Shown piece by piece: positions 49,801 through 57,484 of a stretch of 64,000 bases of DNA. Origin of the DNA: Oscillospiraceae bacterium. GTDB taxonomy: Bacteria; Bacillota; Clostridia; Oscillospirales; Oscillospiraceae. The stretch covers positions 1 to 64,000 of the forward strand of contig JAFRIV010000029.1 in assembly GCA_017432615.1 (NCBI GenBank), in the 5' to 3' direction. The translations under genes and the position numbers were made by a program. The notes beneath the pieces were generated by a model that ran no database searches, was not told where the DNA came from, and saw only the letters and a program-made list of their open reading frames with translations. How positions within the stretch are numbered: the first letter of the stretch is position 1; each line of letters starts with the position of its first letter.

Positions 49801-50561
49801 TTGTGCTGCGGCGCGTGAAAAACGACGTGCTGAAGGATCTGCCGGAAAAAGTGGAAGAAGTGCGTGTGATCCGCCTGGAAGAGGAGCAGCAGCGGCTTTA
49901 TGATGCGCAGGTCGTGCACATGAAGGAAATGATCGCCGCCACCGGGGAAGAGGAATTCGGACGGAGCAGGATCCGTATCCTTGCCGAGCTCACCCGCATC
50001 CGCCAGATCTGCTGTGACCCTTCCTTGCTGTTTGAGGGATATGAAGGCGGCTCAGCCAAACGGGAAGCCTGTCTGGATCTGATCCGTTCCGCAATGGAAG
50101 GAGAACACCGCATCCTTGTGTTTTCCCAGTTTACATCGATGCTGGCACTCCTGAGAGAAGACCTTGACCGGGAGGGAATCGCTTTCTATGAACTGACCGG
50201 GGCAACGCCTAAACAGGAAAGGGTTTCTCTGGTGAACGCTTTCAATACCGGAGATGTGCCGGTCTTCCTGATCTCTCTGAAAGCCGGCGGCACCGGGCTG
50301 AACCTCACAGGGGCGGATATCGTCATCCATTACGATCCGTGGTGGAATGCCGCCGCCCAGAACCAGGCAACTGACCGCACCCACCGCATCGGGCAGACCA
50401 GAGTGGTCACTGTGTTCAAACTCATAGCGAAGGATTCCATCGAAGAAAAGATCCGGATCATGCAGGAGAGAAAAAGCAGCCTCGCCGACGAGATCATTTC
50501 TTCCGATGCGGCCTCTCTCGGCACGCTTGACCGCGAGGAACTGCTGGCCCTGCTGACTTAG
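46881..50561 (+). CDS. SWIM-domain SNF2-family DNA helicase/translocase
   Basis: 1226 residues. A SWIM zinc finger lies at 61-74 (CTCPYAEDGNNCKH). About 80-740 is a long SNF2-associated region without clear motifs. The SNF2 ATPase follows, with Walker A DDMGLGKT near 790-797 and the DEAQ box (LDEAQFIKN) near 890, and then GTPIENRLSELWSIFDFL. The helicase C-terminal lobe has VFSQFTSMLALL and ATDRTHRIGQTR. Bacterial SWIM-SNF2 proteins of this layout are widespread in Bacillota; they are thought to act on RNA polymerase or chromatin-like complexes but remain poorly understood. AAAAGGAGACAGAG precedes the ATG. It is not flanked by restriction or defence genes. Confidence 0.92.
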   Translation: MIRWQHLFSKMILSRGKEYFHNNAVKDLRRWAGTYRATVAGREKYAVQIVTAANKVLSMSCTCPYAEDGNNCKHMAAVLFAISMAELSGGVKVEEEKALTVDRQKRKRCFPFQRPEGEEKYRYFRMEEITSSLSFYEDTLEEAKTLLKEGRTHSFQVSTGYSGVYEDDALAGQASMAFEKQGVAFCFFRAEELLKIECRVNGCRAAGYFGIFDPNGEKEPCAHQVALLLQLEEELNRSNLGDATDRAAHFMLDQFTSRLMREDTPGVENTEGNRETAGRTVTLIPRLKEDYHMLTSAFRAGTGGKFLQVKDLTALVDAVEERRELKLGKTLTLDFATDTLDETAKGWFDYINRYVQDERSRQYGFTSRYGEGNPKQQIPLRASYLDEFFDLGLGREVTMAEGYGSGNTEVSLRETEPKLSLRIEAKKDDRGNFEGITLTGNLPEIFNGAKYQYILRDRELCRISGKGFKAIRPLFHASRGEELNVTIGRRNLSGFYHNILPVLQETCTIIQPDEDLILTYVEPEAEIGFYLDAVSGMPICTAKAVYGEREEHLSDWLAEHPQITGSYRDMIREQMALHAVQKYFPEVVDPVEGILGSDGEEESIYRILTEGVEELWRYGQVFSTPGFDAIKVRRKVSVKLGVSMDSDIMDLTVSTEDLSLGELLEILESYKLKKKYHRLKNGEFVNLDETVAELAAMVSALHLSPKEFIRGRMHLPAYRALYLDRMLEQVSDLKMARDTQFRKLVKSFKTVEDSDFEVPETLQGVLRPYQAYGYKWLRTLSASGFGGILADDMGLGKTLQMISVLLAERDEGAIGTSLIVCPASLVFNWLDEFARFAPDLKVCAVVGSQAERSSILERYARWDVLVTSYDLLKRDAPCYEDLTFLYEILDEAQFIKNHSTSAAKSVKILRARHRFALTGTPIENRLSELWSIFDFLMPGFLYGYDVFRKELEAPIVKKGDEEASRRLRRMVSPFVLRRVKNDVLKDLPEKVEEVRVIRLEEEQQRLYDAQVVHMKEMIAATGEEEFGRSRIRILAELTRIRQICCDPSLLFEGYEGGSAKREACLDLIRSAMEGEHRILVFSQFTSMLALLREDLDREGIAFYELTGATPKQERVSLVNAFNTGDVPVFLISLKAGGTGLNLTGADIVIHYDPWWNAAAQNQATDRTHRIGQTRVVTVFKLIAKDSIEEKIRIMQERKSSLADEIISSDAASLGTLDREELLALLT

Positions 50562-50661
50562 GAAGTTTTTTGAAAATATTTTTCCTTTGTTCATTTTCTG
50601 TACATATTTTTTCTGTATAGTAAAAACTTGTCTGAAAAAAGTTTGAGGGGTCTACAGAAGC

Positions 50662-52080
50662 ATGCAGAACACAAACGAAACAGGGAATGGCATGACAAAG
50701 GGCCTGTTTGGGGAAACTGACCGGGAGAGCGGCGAATATCATTTTCGCAACGGCTATACCCAGCAGGTTTATTCCAACGCGCATTTTGTGCCGGTGGAAG
50801 AGAGTACCACCACGCCCAAATACTATCGCCCCTCGGAAAAATCACAGGATCGCACAGGCGGCAGGCAGGGTGGAAGCCGGCAGCAGAAAACAAAGAAAGG
50901 GTCTTCCTTTGCGGCGGTCCTGTTGCTGTGCCTGTTAAGCGGCATGATTGGCGGGGTGCTCGGCGCTTATCTGACGGCGCGTTTCTGGCAGACGGGTGAA
51001 GCTTCGCCGTCTGCTTCGGAAGAAGTCTATACGATGGCGGAGAAGGCCGCCTTTGAGGAGGAAGCCTTTGAAGATATGGCGCCTGCATCCGCTGCTGTCC
51101 CGGAAGAGATCTTTCCTACGCCTGGGGAGATCTATGAGCTGGCCTGCAGCCAGACGGTCAGTATCGCAGTGGAGGTCGTCAATTACGACTTTTACGGCAA
51201 CCAGATCCCGTCGGTGATCAGCGGCTCAGGATTCCTGATCTCGGAAGACGGTTATATCCTCACCAATTACCATGTTGTGGAAAAGGCGGTGGAAGGCGCG
51301 CTGAACGTAACCATCACCACTTATGATGGCTCCGTTTTCATCGGGCGGATCGTTGGCGCGGCACAGGAAGAAGATCTTGCTGTCATCAAAATCGACAGGA
51401 ACGGCTTTGCCCCGGCCGTCTTCGGCAGCAGCGATGATCTGCAGGTCGGAGACAGCGTCTATACGGTCGGGAATCCTTATGGCATGCTGGAATTCACAAT
51501 GACGATGGGCCACGTCAGCGCCCTCAACCGGACGATCGCGACGGAGGAATCCGAAACCGCCAGACCCATGTTCCAGATCGATGCTGCCGTTTATTCCGGC
51601 AATTCCGGCGGGCCGGTTTATAATAAATACGGTGAAGTGGTCGGAATCGTTACGGCAAAGTACAATTCCGCCGGCATGGAAGGGATCGGTTTTGCAATGC
51701 CCATCAGCCAGGTGCTGCCGGTCATCAACGAACTGATGGATAAAGGATATGTCAGCGGAAAAGCATCTCTTGGGGTGTCTTTTGACAGCCGCTACAATAC
51801 CATCTACAGCCGTTACTATCGGCTGCCTGCAGGGGCATTCGTCTCATCCGTCGCTTCCGGCAGCTGTGCAGACAAAGCCGGGATCCAGCCGGGAGATATC
51901 CTGATGCAGATCGGCGAATGGGCGATTTCCGACTATGAAGATGTTCCGACGGCGCTTCGCCGTTTTTCCGCCGGAGAGTCGGCACAGCTCCGGCTTTATC
52001 GCGACGGGCAGATCCTGACGGTTACGGTCACTTTTGATGAAGCGATCCCCAGCGTTGCCCAGAGTGCCGCTGCTCTTTAG
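50662..52080 (+). CDS. HtrA/DegP-like membrane serine protease
   Basis: 472 residues. A cytoplasmic N-terminal region of about 80 residues and one membrane helix (83-104) place the protease outside. The trypsin-like triad is His204 (TNYHVV), Asp238 (EEDLAVIKI) and Ser315 (YSGNSGGPV). A PDZ domain occupies about 370-460 (SCADKAGIQPGDILMQIGEW). Between helix and protease is an acidic Ala/Glu/Pro stretch. HtrA proteases degrade or refold damaged exported proteins. GAGGGG lies about 12 bases before the ATG. Confidence 0.93.
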   Translation: MQNTNETGNGMTKGLFGETDRESGEYHFRNGYTQQVYSNAHFVPVEESTTTPKYYRPSEKSQDRTGGRQGGSRQQKTKKGSSFAAVLLLCLLSGMIGGVLGAYLTARFWQTGEASPSASEEVYTMAEKAAFEEEAFEDMAPASAAVPEEIFPTPGEIYELACSQTVSIAVEVVNYDFYGNQIPSVISGSGFLISEDGYILTNYHVVEKAVEGALNVTITTYDGSVFIGRIVGAAQEEDLAVIKIDRNGFAPAVFGSSDDLQVGDSVYTVGNPYGMLEFTMTMGHVSALNRTIATEESETARPMFQIDAAVYSGNSGGPVYNKYGEVVGIVTAKYNSAGMEGIGFAMPISQVLPVINELMDKGYVSGKASLGVSFDSRYNTIYSRYYRLPAGAFVSSVASGSCADKAGIQPGDILMQIGEWAISDYEDVPTALRRFSAGESAQLRLYRDGQILTVTVTFDEAIPSVAQSAAAL

Positions 52081-52109
52081 TGAATTCATTTTTAAAAGGA
52101 GAGTTTCTC

Positions 52110-52658
52110 ATGACGTATGAAATCGATCTGGCCGGCCTTAAGCGCCAGCTCCCTATCTGCAAGGTGACGGATAACCTTTATATCGGCGCATTTGTCATGT
52201 TCGGCGATGTGGAATTGACAGAGCATTGCGCAAAGGAACTTCTTGCGCGTGCTCCGGAATTTGACTATATTATTGCCCCCGAAGCAAAGGCGATCCCTCT
52301 TGCCTATGAAATGTCGAGACAGAGCGGGAAAAAGTATTTTATCACCCGCAAGCATGCCAAAGCATATATGACTGACATTTTTAAGGTGGATGTGCGCTCC
52401 ATTACCACCGATGCCGAGCAGACGCTGATCATCGACTCGGTCGATGCCGAAGAAATGCACGGAAAGCGGATGCTGCTTGTTGACGATGTGATCTCTACCG
52501 GAGAATCGATCCATGCCGTGGAGAAGCTTGTGGAAGAAGCGGGCGGCATTGTTGCGGCAAAGGCGACACCGCTTGCAGAAGGTGATTCCTACTATCGCAA
52601 GGATATCATTGCCCTCGGCCAGCTGCCTCTGTTCAACGCCGACGGCTCTGTGAAGTGA
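52110..52658 (+). CDS. Phosphoribosyltransferase, adenine-PRT-like
   Basis: 182-residue type I phosphoribosyltransferase. The PRPP-binding motif is MLLVDDVISTGES near 128-140. The N-terminal segment TYEIDLAGLKRQLPICKVTD and the IIAPEAKAIPLAYEMSRQ flap correspond to the purine-salvage group often annotated as adenine phosphoribosyltransferase. The base specificity is not proven by sequence. ATG 52110 has AAAGGAGAG upstream; open frame ten codons earlier is unconserved. It overlaps tadA by four bases. Confidence 0.85.
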   Translation: MTYEIDLAGLKRQLPICKVTDNLYIGAFVMFGDVELTEHCAKELLARAPEFDYIIAPEAKAIPLAYEMSRQSGKKYFITRKHAKAYMTDIFKVDVRSITTDAEQTLIIDSVDAEEMHGKRMLLVDDVISTGESIHAVEKLVEEAGGIVAAKATPLAEGDSYYRKDIIALGQLPLFNADGSVK

Positions 52659-53125
52659 CGGCCGCCGAGCGCGAAAACGCTATGCGCCTGGCACTGTCCC
52701 TCGCTGCCGATGCCGCAGACTGCGGAGAAGTTCCCGTGGGCTGTGTGATCACCGACAAAAACGGCACGGTGATCGGTTGCGGCAGAAACCGGACCCGGGA
52801 GAGAGCGGATGCTACAGCTCATGCCGAAATCGAGGCGATCCGGGAAGCCTGCCGCGCCCTGGGCGACTGGCGACTGGAAGGGTGTACCCTGTCCGTTACG
52901 CTGGAACCCTGCCCCATGTGTGCCGGCGCCATCATGTCTGCTAGGATCCCCACCGTCGTTTACGGCGCGAAAGACAGTGTGAAAGGGGCATGCGGCAGCG
53001 TGATCGACCTGTTTTCGGAAAACTTTCCGGAAAAGTGTGCAGTTTTTGCAAATGTTTTTCCGGAGGAGAGCAGCGCATTGCTCTCAGGCTTTTTTAAAAC
53101 GGTAAGAGAGGGGGAAAGCGTTTGA
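52655..53125 (+). CDS. tadA: tRNA-specific adenosine deaminase
   Basis: 156 residues. Deaminates the wobble adenosine of tRNA-Arg(ACG) to inosine. Zinc ligands and the proton shuttle are visible: His56 and Glu58 (AHAEIEAI), Cys86 and Cys89 (LEPCPMCAGAI). The start is GTG overlapping the phosphoribosyltransferase stop (GTGA) without a strong ribosome site, so translation is coupled. Length is normal. Related cytidine or guanine deaminases share the fold, but the PCPMCAGAI context favours TadA. Confidence 0.93.
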   Translation: MTAAERENAMRLALSLAADAADCGEVPVGCVITDKNGTVIGCGRNRTRERADATAHAEIEAIREACRALGDWRLEGCTLSVTLEPCPMCAGAIMSARIPTVVYGAKDSVKGACGSVIDLFSENFPEKCAVFANVFPEESSALLSGFFKTVREGESV

Positions 53126-54000
53126 TCAAACGAATCATGTGGCTGGTCGCCATGGCGTGCCTGGGGCTTTCTCTGTATACCGTTGTGATGGCCCGCAGTG
53201 ACAGTATTGATGAGAAGGTGATCTTCGGCGGGTATGCGGATGTATATGCCGGAGTCGAGCGGATCTCCTATAAAGACCCGAATGAAGTGGTGGAAGTGGA
53301 AGATGACGGGCTGGACTGGCCGGATATCGACATTACCCTTACGCAGTATTCCATGGTGAATGCCGACAATCTCCTGGCTTCAGCCTACGAGCCGGACCTT
53401 GCTCTCGACGAGGACGGAAAAAACGCCCCGATCTACGGTACGCGATACCAGTATTTCGCGGCGATCGCAAAACCCTATCTGGACAAGATGCTGCAGGATA
53501 TGGAGGCGCTGGGCTTTACGCCGTATATTGCCAGTTCCTACCGCACGTATTCGTACCAGGCACAGCTGTTCAACACCAAAGCCTTCGGCATCTTCATGGA
53601 GATGGGGTATACCAATCGGGATTACGATGAATACGGCACCGAAGAAGGTACCGAAGTCTATAACGCCTATCAGCTGGCTGCGGAACGGGCAAAAAAGTAT
53701 ACTGCGGCGCCGGGAGCCAGTGAACACCAGCTTGCTTTGGCTGTCGACATCTGGGACAGGGAACGTCAGCGCATCGGGACCTACTCCAACATGGATGAGA
53801 ATTTTCGCAACTGGCTGGAAGAACATTCCTGCGAATACGGCTTCATCCAGCGGTATCCGTCCAAAAAGCTGCTGCGTACCGGCTGGGACGAGCCGTGGCA
53901 TTACCGCTATGTAGGCGTTGAGGTCGCGACGTTCATTAAAGAGCATGATATGTGCTATGAGGAATTCTACAAGCACTACGTTCCTGATTTTAAAGACTGA
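53122..54000 (+). CDS. VanY/M15-family D-Ala-D-Ala carboxypeptidase
   Basis: 292 residues. An N-terminal membrane or signal segment (IMWLVAMACLGLSLYTVVMA) exports the enzyme. Zinc ligands are His202 and Asp209 (GASEHQLALAVDIWD) and His260, with Glu257 as base (WDEPWHYRYVG); SSYRTYSYQ near 138 is the substrate loop. It trims terminal D-Ala from peptidoglycan stems; membership in a glycopeptide-resistance cluster is not supported because no vanHAX genes are near. Start is TTG overlapping the tadA stop, with AGGGGG upstream. A terminator follows. Confidence 0.9.
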   Translation: MIKRIMWLVAMACLGLSLYTVVMARSDSIDEKVIFGGYADVYAGVERISYKDPNEVVEVEDDGLDWPDIDITLTQYSMVNADNLLASAYEPDLALDEDGKNAPIYGTRYQYFAAIAKPYLDKMLQDMEALGFTPYIASSYRTYSYQAQLFNTKAFGIFMEMGYTNRDYDEYGTEEGTEVYNAYQLAAERAKKYTAAPGASEHQLALAVDIWDRERQRIGTYSNMDENFRNWLEEHSCEYGFIQRYPSKKLLRTGWDEPWHYRYVGVEVATFIKEHDMCYEEFYKHYVPDFKD

Positions 54001-54040
54001 GCGGATTCCTCCCTTTTCGCTGGATGCGGCCTGAACAAAG

Positions 54041-54080
54041 AAAAAATCTCCGGTCCGGGGTTTCCGGATCGGAGATTTTT
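54041..54080. terminator. Bidirectional terminator
   Basis: AAAAATCTCCG-TCCGG pairs with CCGGA-CGGAGATTTTT, with one internal mismatch, flanked by A- and T-runs. It ends the tadA-vanY transcript and the convergent flavin-reductase gene. Confidence 0.9.
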
Positions 54081-54098
54081 CATGCTGTACAACCGGTA

Positions 54099-54671
54099 TT
54101 ACTTTTTCAGAAGCGGAGCGCCGATGTTCCATGCCTGCCCGATCTTTTCGCCCAGGGCATAATAGCCGTTTCGCATCTGATCGAATGCAAAAGCATTCAG
54201 CTTTGCCGCGTCGACTTTGCCTTTTTCATCAAGGACGGTCTCTTCCGCCAGCACATTTACGATCTTGCCGAGCACTCGCAGGCCGTAAGGCTGCTCCTGC
54301 ATCTCAACGACCTCGCATTCCAGCGTCAGGGGATATTCCGTAATGACGGGGGCATCCACCCGGCTGCTTTTCTCGGCATGGAGGCCGGTAAGGTCAAACT
54401 TATCCGGGAACTTGTTGCCGCTCACAAGGCCGAGATAATCGGACTCTCTGATCGTATCCGTGCCCGGAACGGCAAGGGTGAAAGCCTTGCGTGCTTTGAG
54501 ATTGGCAACCGTCTTGTGATCTTCTTCCAGATTCAATGCGACCATATCTTCTGCGCAGATGCCGCCCCATGCCATCATCATAACATCAACGGAATCATCT
54601 TCATTGTAGGTGCCGATCATATAAGTCGGCATGGGATACAGATAAGGCTTGACGCCGAGTTCTTTCTTCAT
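54099..54671 (-). CDS. Flavin reductase family protein (flavoredoxin-like)
   Basis: 190 residues with the split-barrel FMN-binding fold: PMPTYMIGTYNEDDSVDVMM, MAWGGICAEDMVALNLEEDH and a core FTLAVPGTDTIRESDYLGLV. Relatives are flavoredoxins or flavin reductases that pass electrons in anaerobes; the exact partner is unknown. AAAGGAG precedes the ATG. It has its own promoter (54727-54755) and a shared terminator. Confidence 0.9.
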   Translation of the reverse strand: MKKELGVKPYLYPMPTYMIGTYNEDDSVDVMMMAWGGICAEDMVALNLEEDHKTVANLKARKAFTLAVPGTDTIRESDYLGLVSGNKFPDKFDLTGLHAEKSSRVDAPVITEYPLTLECEVVEMQEQPYGLRVLGKIVNVLAEETVLDEKGKVDAAKLNAFAFDQMRNGYYALGEKIGQAWNIGAPLLKK

Positions 54672-54726
54672 AGCAAATCTCCTTTATTCTGAGGCAATTG
54701 TTGACAGTTCTTTGCCTTCTTACTAT

Positions 54727-54755
54727 ATTATAAGCAGTGCAGGCATTGAAATCAA
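54727..54755 (-). promoter_or_regulatory. Promoter of the flavin reductase gene
   Basis: On the minus strand: TTGATT (54755-54750), 17-base spacer, perfect TATAAT (54732-54727). Confidence 0.65.
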
Positions 54756-54812
54756 GTACGCACATTCAGGAATTATATTATCTTGCAAAAAACACCGAAA
54801 ATGCTGTATTTC

Positions 54813-54841
54813 TTGACAAATCGACCACTATTGGGTATAGT
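54813..54841 (+). promoter_or_regulatory. Promoter of the zinc-ribbon gene
   Basis: Perfect TTGACA (54813-54818), 17-base spacer, TATAGT (54836-54841). It drives a leader of about 150 bases. Confidence 0.7.
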
Positions 54842-54847
54842 CTAAAC

Positions 54848-54998
54848 AAGACTGCAGGGATCGATACCCGGCTTTGCATACCCTGTGGCTTCCAATGTGA
54901 ATATGACAGGATCAGAAACAGGCGGACTGATAACTTATCCCACTCCCCGTATGGGGAGCGGGATACAGGTCGTTATCCTGTTTTTGAGGGGAAGGAGA
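54848..54998 (+). other. Structured 5' leader of the zinc-ribbon gene
   Basis: About 150 untranslated bases. GCAGGG (about 54856) can pair with CCCTGT (54881-54886). ATCCCACTCCCC and GGGGAGCGGGAT form an 11-base stem with one mismatch at about 54938-54965. A further CAGGAT/ATCCTG pair spans the centre. No T-run follows, so it would act on translation rather than termination. I do not recognise a known riboswitch class. Confidence 0.35.
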
Positions 54999-55433
54999 AT
55001 GCATTTGTTCAAGTGGCTGAAGAAACTGTTTTCGAAACCGGAGCCTGCAGCAGAGTCGCAGGCGGCTCAAAATGCAGACCGGAATGTCGGGAGGATAATG
55101 GAAAAGCCCTGCCTTTCCTGCGGAAAGCCGATCTCCTATGATCCGGCCTGGAAGCACATCCCCAACTACTGCGCCGCATGCAAGGCAAAGTACCGGGAGA
55201 AACGGGGGATGATCACAAGAACATGCAAAAGATGCGGAAAGACCTTCACACTTCCGGAGAATGTACAACACTGGCCCAATTACTGCCAGGAGTGCAGGGC
55301 AAGGTATCGCCCGGAAGAAAAAATCACGAGAAAGTGCCGCAGCTGCGGAAGAAAATTCATCTTCTCGTCTAAAATTCAGCACTGGCCCAATTATTGCCGG
55401 GAGTGTCAGGCAAAGCGCCGGGAGAAGCGGTAG
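54999..55433 (+). CDS. Triple zinc-ribbon protein
   Basis: 144 residues. A basic amphipathic N-terminus (MHLFKWLKKLFSKPEP) is followed by three tandem zinc ribbons of about 33 residues: CLSCGKPISYDPAWKHIPNY, CKRCGKTFTLPENVQHWPNY and CRSCGRKFIFSSKIQHWPNY, each closed by CxxC. The second and third share QHWPNYC, indicating internal duplication. The family is the small clostridial zinc-ribbon (zf-trcl-like) group with unknown function, probably nucleic-acid or protein binding. ATG 54999 is chosen because GGGGAAGGAG precedes it; open frame upstream lies in the structured leader. It converges on the next gene with no space between. Confidence 0.72.
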   Translation: MHLFKWLKKLFSKPEPAAESQAAQNADRNVGRIMEKPCLSCGKPISYDPAWKHIPNYCAACKAKYREKRGMITRTCKRCGKTFTLPENVQHWPNYCQECRARYRPEEKITRKCRSCGRKFIFSSKIQHWPNYCRECQAKRREKR

Positions 55434-56843
55434 TCAGTAGGTCGTCAGAACGAGATACCCGTAATAGGCGTCCGGAGCTTCCGTCAGGGTGATCCTCAGA
55501 GGGGTACCTGCTGCCTGATAACTCCAGTATTCGGCCTGCTCAAAAATATCCGAGGTGATCAGCACATCGTAAGTCCCGTCGCCGTTTTCATATGCCCCGT
55601 CCAGCACAATGTTGCTTACGGTCGTCTGCCAGGTGTTTACCCACATCCTGTCGAGCAGGGCGAGCTCCGCACGCCACTGCAGATCACTGCCGGGAGACGT
55701 ATGCCGGAGCAGATAAGGATAATAATAGTCGGCATACCGCGACCCGAAGTAGTTGTAATACGCCTCTGCAAACTTACAGGCATATTCAAAAAGACGAGAA
55801 GCGGTATCTTCATCGCATTCCGCCGAGTATTCCTTTTTTTCTCCAAGCGCATTGTCCGGCAGAAGGATCGAATCCGGTACGCCTTCCGGCTTCACATAAT
55901 TGTCCGGGAGCGGTTCCACAAGCCAGGCGTCCGGAAGATAGCGGGTGCCGCCCGCCTGATTGGCAGAGCGATTGACAGCTTCCCCGTCAAAGTACATGCA
56001 GGTGGAATTTCCGCCGTCCATGTTGGCAGCGTTGATGCAACGGAATTTGTACGCCATGATATCCGCAAGATCGTCAAAAGTGACGCCGATGCTGTAGCCC
56101 TGCCGGCCGTCGATTGCAACCAGGACAATGGCACCGTCTTCCCGCTGACCAATCGCCGTCCGTGCACCGATACCGCTTTCAAAAACACCCGAATCCGCTC
56201 TGATCCCGTCCTGAACCAGTGCCGGACCGAAGCAGACCGCGTCCCGGAACCCGAACCGGACGCACTCCTCGTAGTTATAATACCCTGCCCAGAGATGGTG
56301 TTCGCTGTCAAGAGCGGCTATTGCGTCATATGGAATTGTGCTGAAGGAGATACCGCGGCTGAAGGTGATGCCGCTGGGCGGCCAGCCGTTTCCGCCGCCG
56401 CCGTCGTCGAGGAAGCCTCCCGCATTGATCCCGGCAACTGCGCCGTACTGCTCGGCCATTGCATCGAGAGTCAACCCATAGCCGCCCCATTCAGTGGGTT
56501 CGGGCAGTGCTGTCCCAACGAATACCCGTGCCGGATCCAGGACGACAATGGCATAGACGGTAGCCCCTTTGTAATGAAACTGATAGCGGATGAGGCCGTC
56601 ACCGTCATCATCTGACAGCCTTTCTTCTCCCGGGATGCCCTGCGGTGCGTCGAGTGCGTAAACAGCCGTGCTCCCGTGCAGGAGAAACAGGCCGAACAGC
56701 AGCACGACAGAGAGCATCCATACCGAAACGTTGCAAAGGTGAGGAACACTCCTGGAATATAAAAGAGGTCTTTTCTGGGTTTTCTTCACGGCCGGATCTG
56801 TCCTTTCACGGATTTTTGAAAACCAGTTTAACATAGTTTTCAC
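55434..56843 (-). CDS. Exported phosphodiester glycosidase (NAGPA) family protein
   Basis: 469 residues. An N-terminal membrane segment at about 40-62 (VSVWMLSVVLLFGLFLLHGS) exports the rest. The phosphodiester glycosidase domain spans about 90-310, with AVAGINAGGFLDDG, ARTAIGQREDGAIVLVAIDG and INAANMDGGNSTCMYFDG, the last being the typical DGGxS active-site loop. About 150 C-terminal residues beyond it are rich in Tyr and form an extra domain. The family cleaves N-acetylglucosamine phosphodiesters in exopolysaccharide and wall polymers. The start is GTG 56843 or ATG 56834; neither has a good ribosome site. Confidence 0.83.
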   Translation of the reverse strand: MKTMLNWFSKIRERTDPAVKKTQKRPLLYSRSVPHLCNVSVWMLSVVLLFGLFLLHGSTAVYALDAPQGIPGEERLSDDDGDGLIRYQFHYKGATVYAIVVLDPARVFVGTALPEPTEWGGYGLTLDAMAEQYGAVAGINAGGFLDDGGGGNGWPPSGITFSRGISFSTIPYDAIAALDSEHHLWAGYYNYEECVRFGFRDAVCFGPALVQDGIRADSGVFESGIGARTAIGQREDGAIVLVAIDGRQGYSIGVTFDDLADIMAYKFRCINAANMDGGNSTCMYFDGEAVNRSANQAGGTRYLPDAWLVEPLPDNYVKPEGVPDSILLPDNALGEKKEYSAECDEDTASRLFEYACKFAEAYYNYFGSRYADYYYPYLLRHTSPGSDLQWRAELALLDRMWVNTWQTTVSNIVLDGAYENGDGTYDVLITSDIFEQAEYWSYQAAGTPLRITLTEAPDAYYGYLVLTTY

Positions 56844-56903
56844 GGTTTCACAACCGGAACTGCCATTTTCGGCCTTTTTTGGTCAGGATCTGCAAAAAAC
56901 TTC

Positions 56904-56932
56904 TTGCAAATCGCAATTTATAGTGCTATACT
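56904..56932 (+). promoter_or_regulatory. Promoter of the rimP-nusA-infB operon
   Basis: TTGCAA (56904-56909), 17-base spacer, TATACT (56927-56932). It lies just upstream of the leader terminator. Confidence 0.7.
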
Positions 56933-56956
56933 GCTCCAGTAAGATGAAGTTAGAGT

Positions 56957-56984
56957 AAGAGAGGGTTGTGGCCCTCTCTTTTTT
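56957..56984 (+). terminator. Attenuator-like terminator in the rimP leader
   Basis: AAGAGAGGG pairs with CCCTCTCTT around six bases, followed by T-run. It stands between the operon promoter and rimP, so most transcripts may stop here. NusA-dependent termination in its own leader is established for Bacillus subtilis; the same autoregulation is likely here. Confidence 0.85.
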
Positions 56985-57006
56985 AGGGTTTTTAGAAAGG
57001 GCGGTC

Positions 57007-57462
57007 ATGAGTAAAATTACGGACGCGGTAACGGCTCTTGCCAAAGATGCAGTGGAAGCACAGGGCTGTTCCCTCTGGGATGTGGAATATGTTAAGGAGG
57101 CCGGCACCTACTACCTCCGGGTGTTTATTGACAAGGAAGGCGGAGTTTCCATTGATGACTGTGAAGCCATCAGCCGCGTGCTGGATCCGATCCTTGATGA
57201 GGCAGATCCGATTCCTGACAGTTATGTGTTTGAAGTCGGTTCAGCCGGGGCGGAAAGGGAATTAAAACGGCCTTCCGATTTTGAACAGTTTATGGGCAGT
57301 GAGATTGAAGTGAAGACCTATCGTCCCATCAACGGCCGTAAGGCATTTGTGGGCAGACTCGCCTCTTATGATAACGGAACGGTAACCGTGACGGTCGGAA
57401 ATGAAAACATCAGCCTCTCCGCGCAGGATGTTGCCCGGGTGAAGCTCCATGTTTCCTTTTAA
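57007..57462 (+). CDS. rimP: Ribosome maturation factor RimP
   Basis: 151 residues acting in 30S subunit assembly. N-terminal alpha/beta domain (GCSLWDVEYVKEAGTYYLRV, FIDKEGGVSIDDCEAISRVL) with the family signature YVFEVGSAGAERELKRPSDF near 79-98, then an SH3-like C-terminal domain. The family usually reads SSPGxxRPL; here it is SAGAERELK. ATG 57007 has AAAGGG about eight bases upstream; open frame before it runs through the terminator. First gene of the operon. Confidence 0.95.
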   Translation: MSKITDAVTALAKDAVEAQGCSLWDVEYVKEAGTYYLRVFIDKEGGVSIDDCEAISRVLDPILDEADPIPDSYVFEVGSAGAERELKRPSDFEQFMGSEIEVKTYRPINGRKAFVGRLASYDNGTVTVTVGNENISLSAQDVARVKLHVSF

Positions 57463-57484
57463 ATAGAATGGAGAAGTCAACAAA

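Noticed and set aside
46881-50561. SNF2 helicase as part of a phage-defence system
   Set aside because: The neighbours are a metabolite transporter and an HtrA protease; no nuclease, methylase or phospholipase partner is present.
53122-54000. Possible glycopeptide-resistance locus, from VanY- and VanZ-type genes in the window
   Set aside because: The two genes are 22 kb apart and no vanH, vanA-type ligase, vanX or VanRS genes are present.
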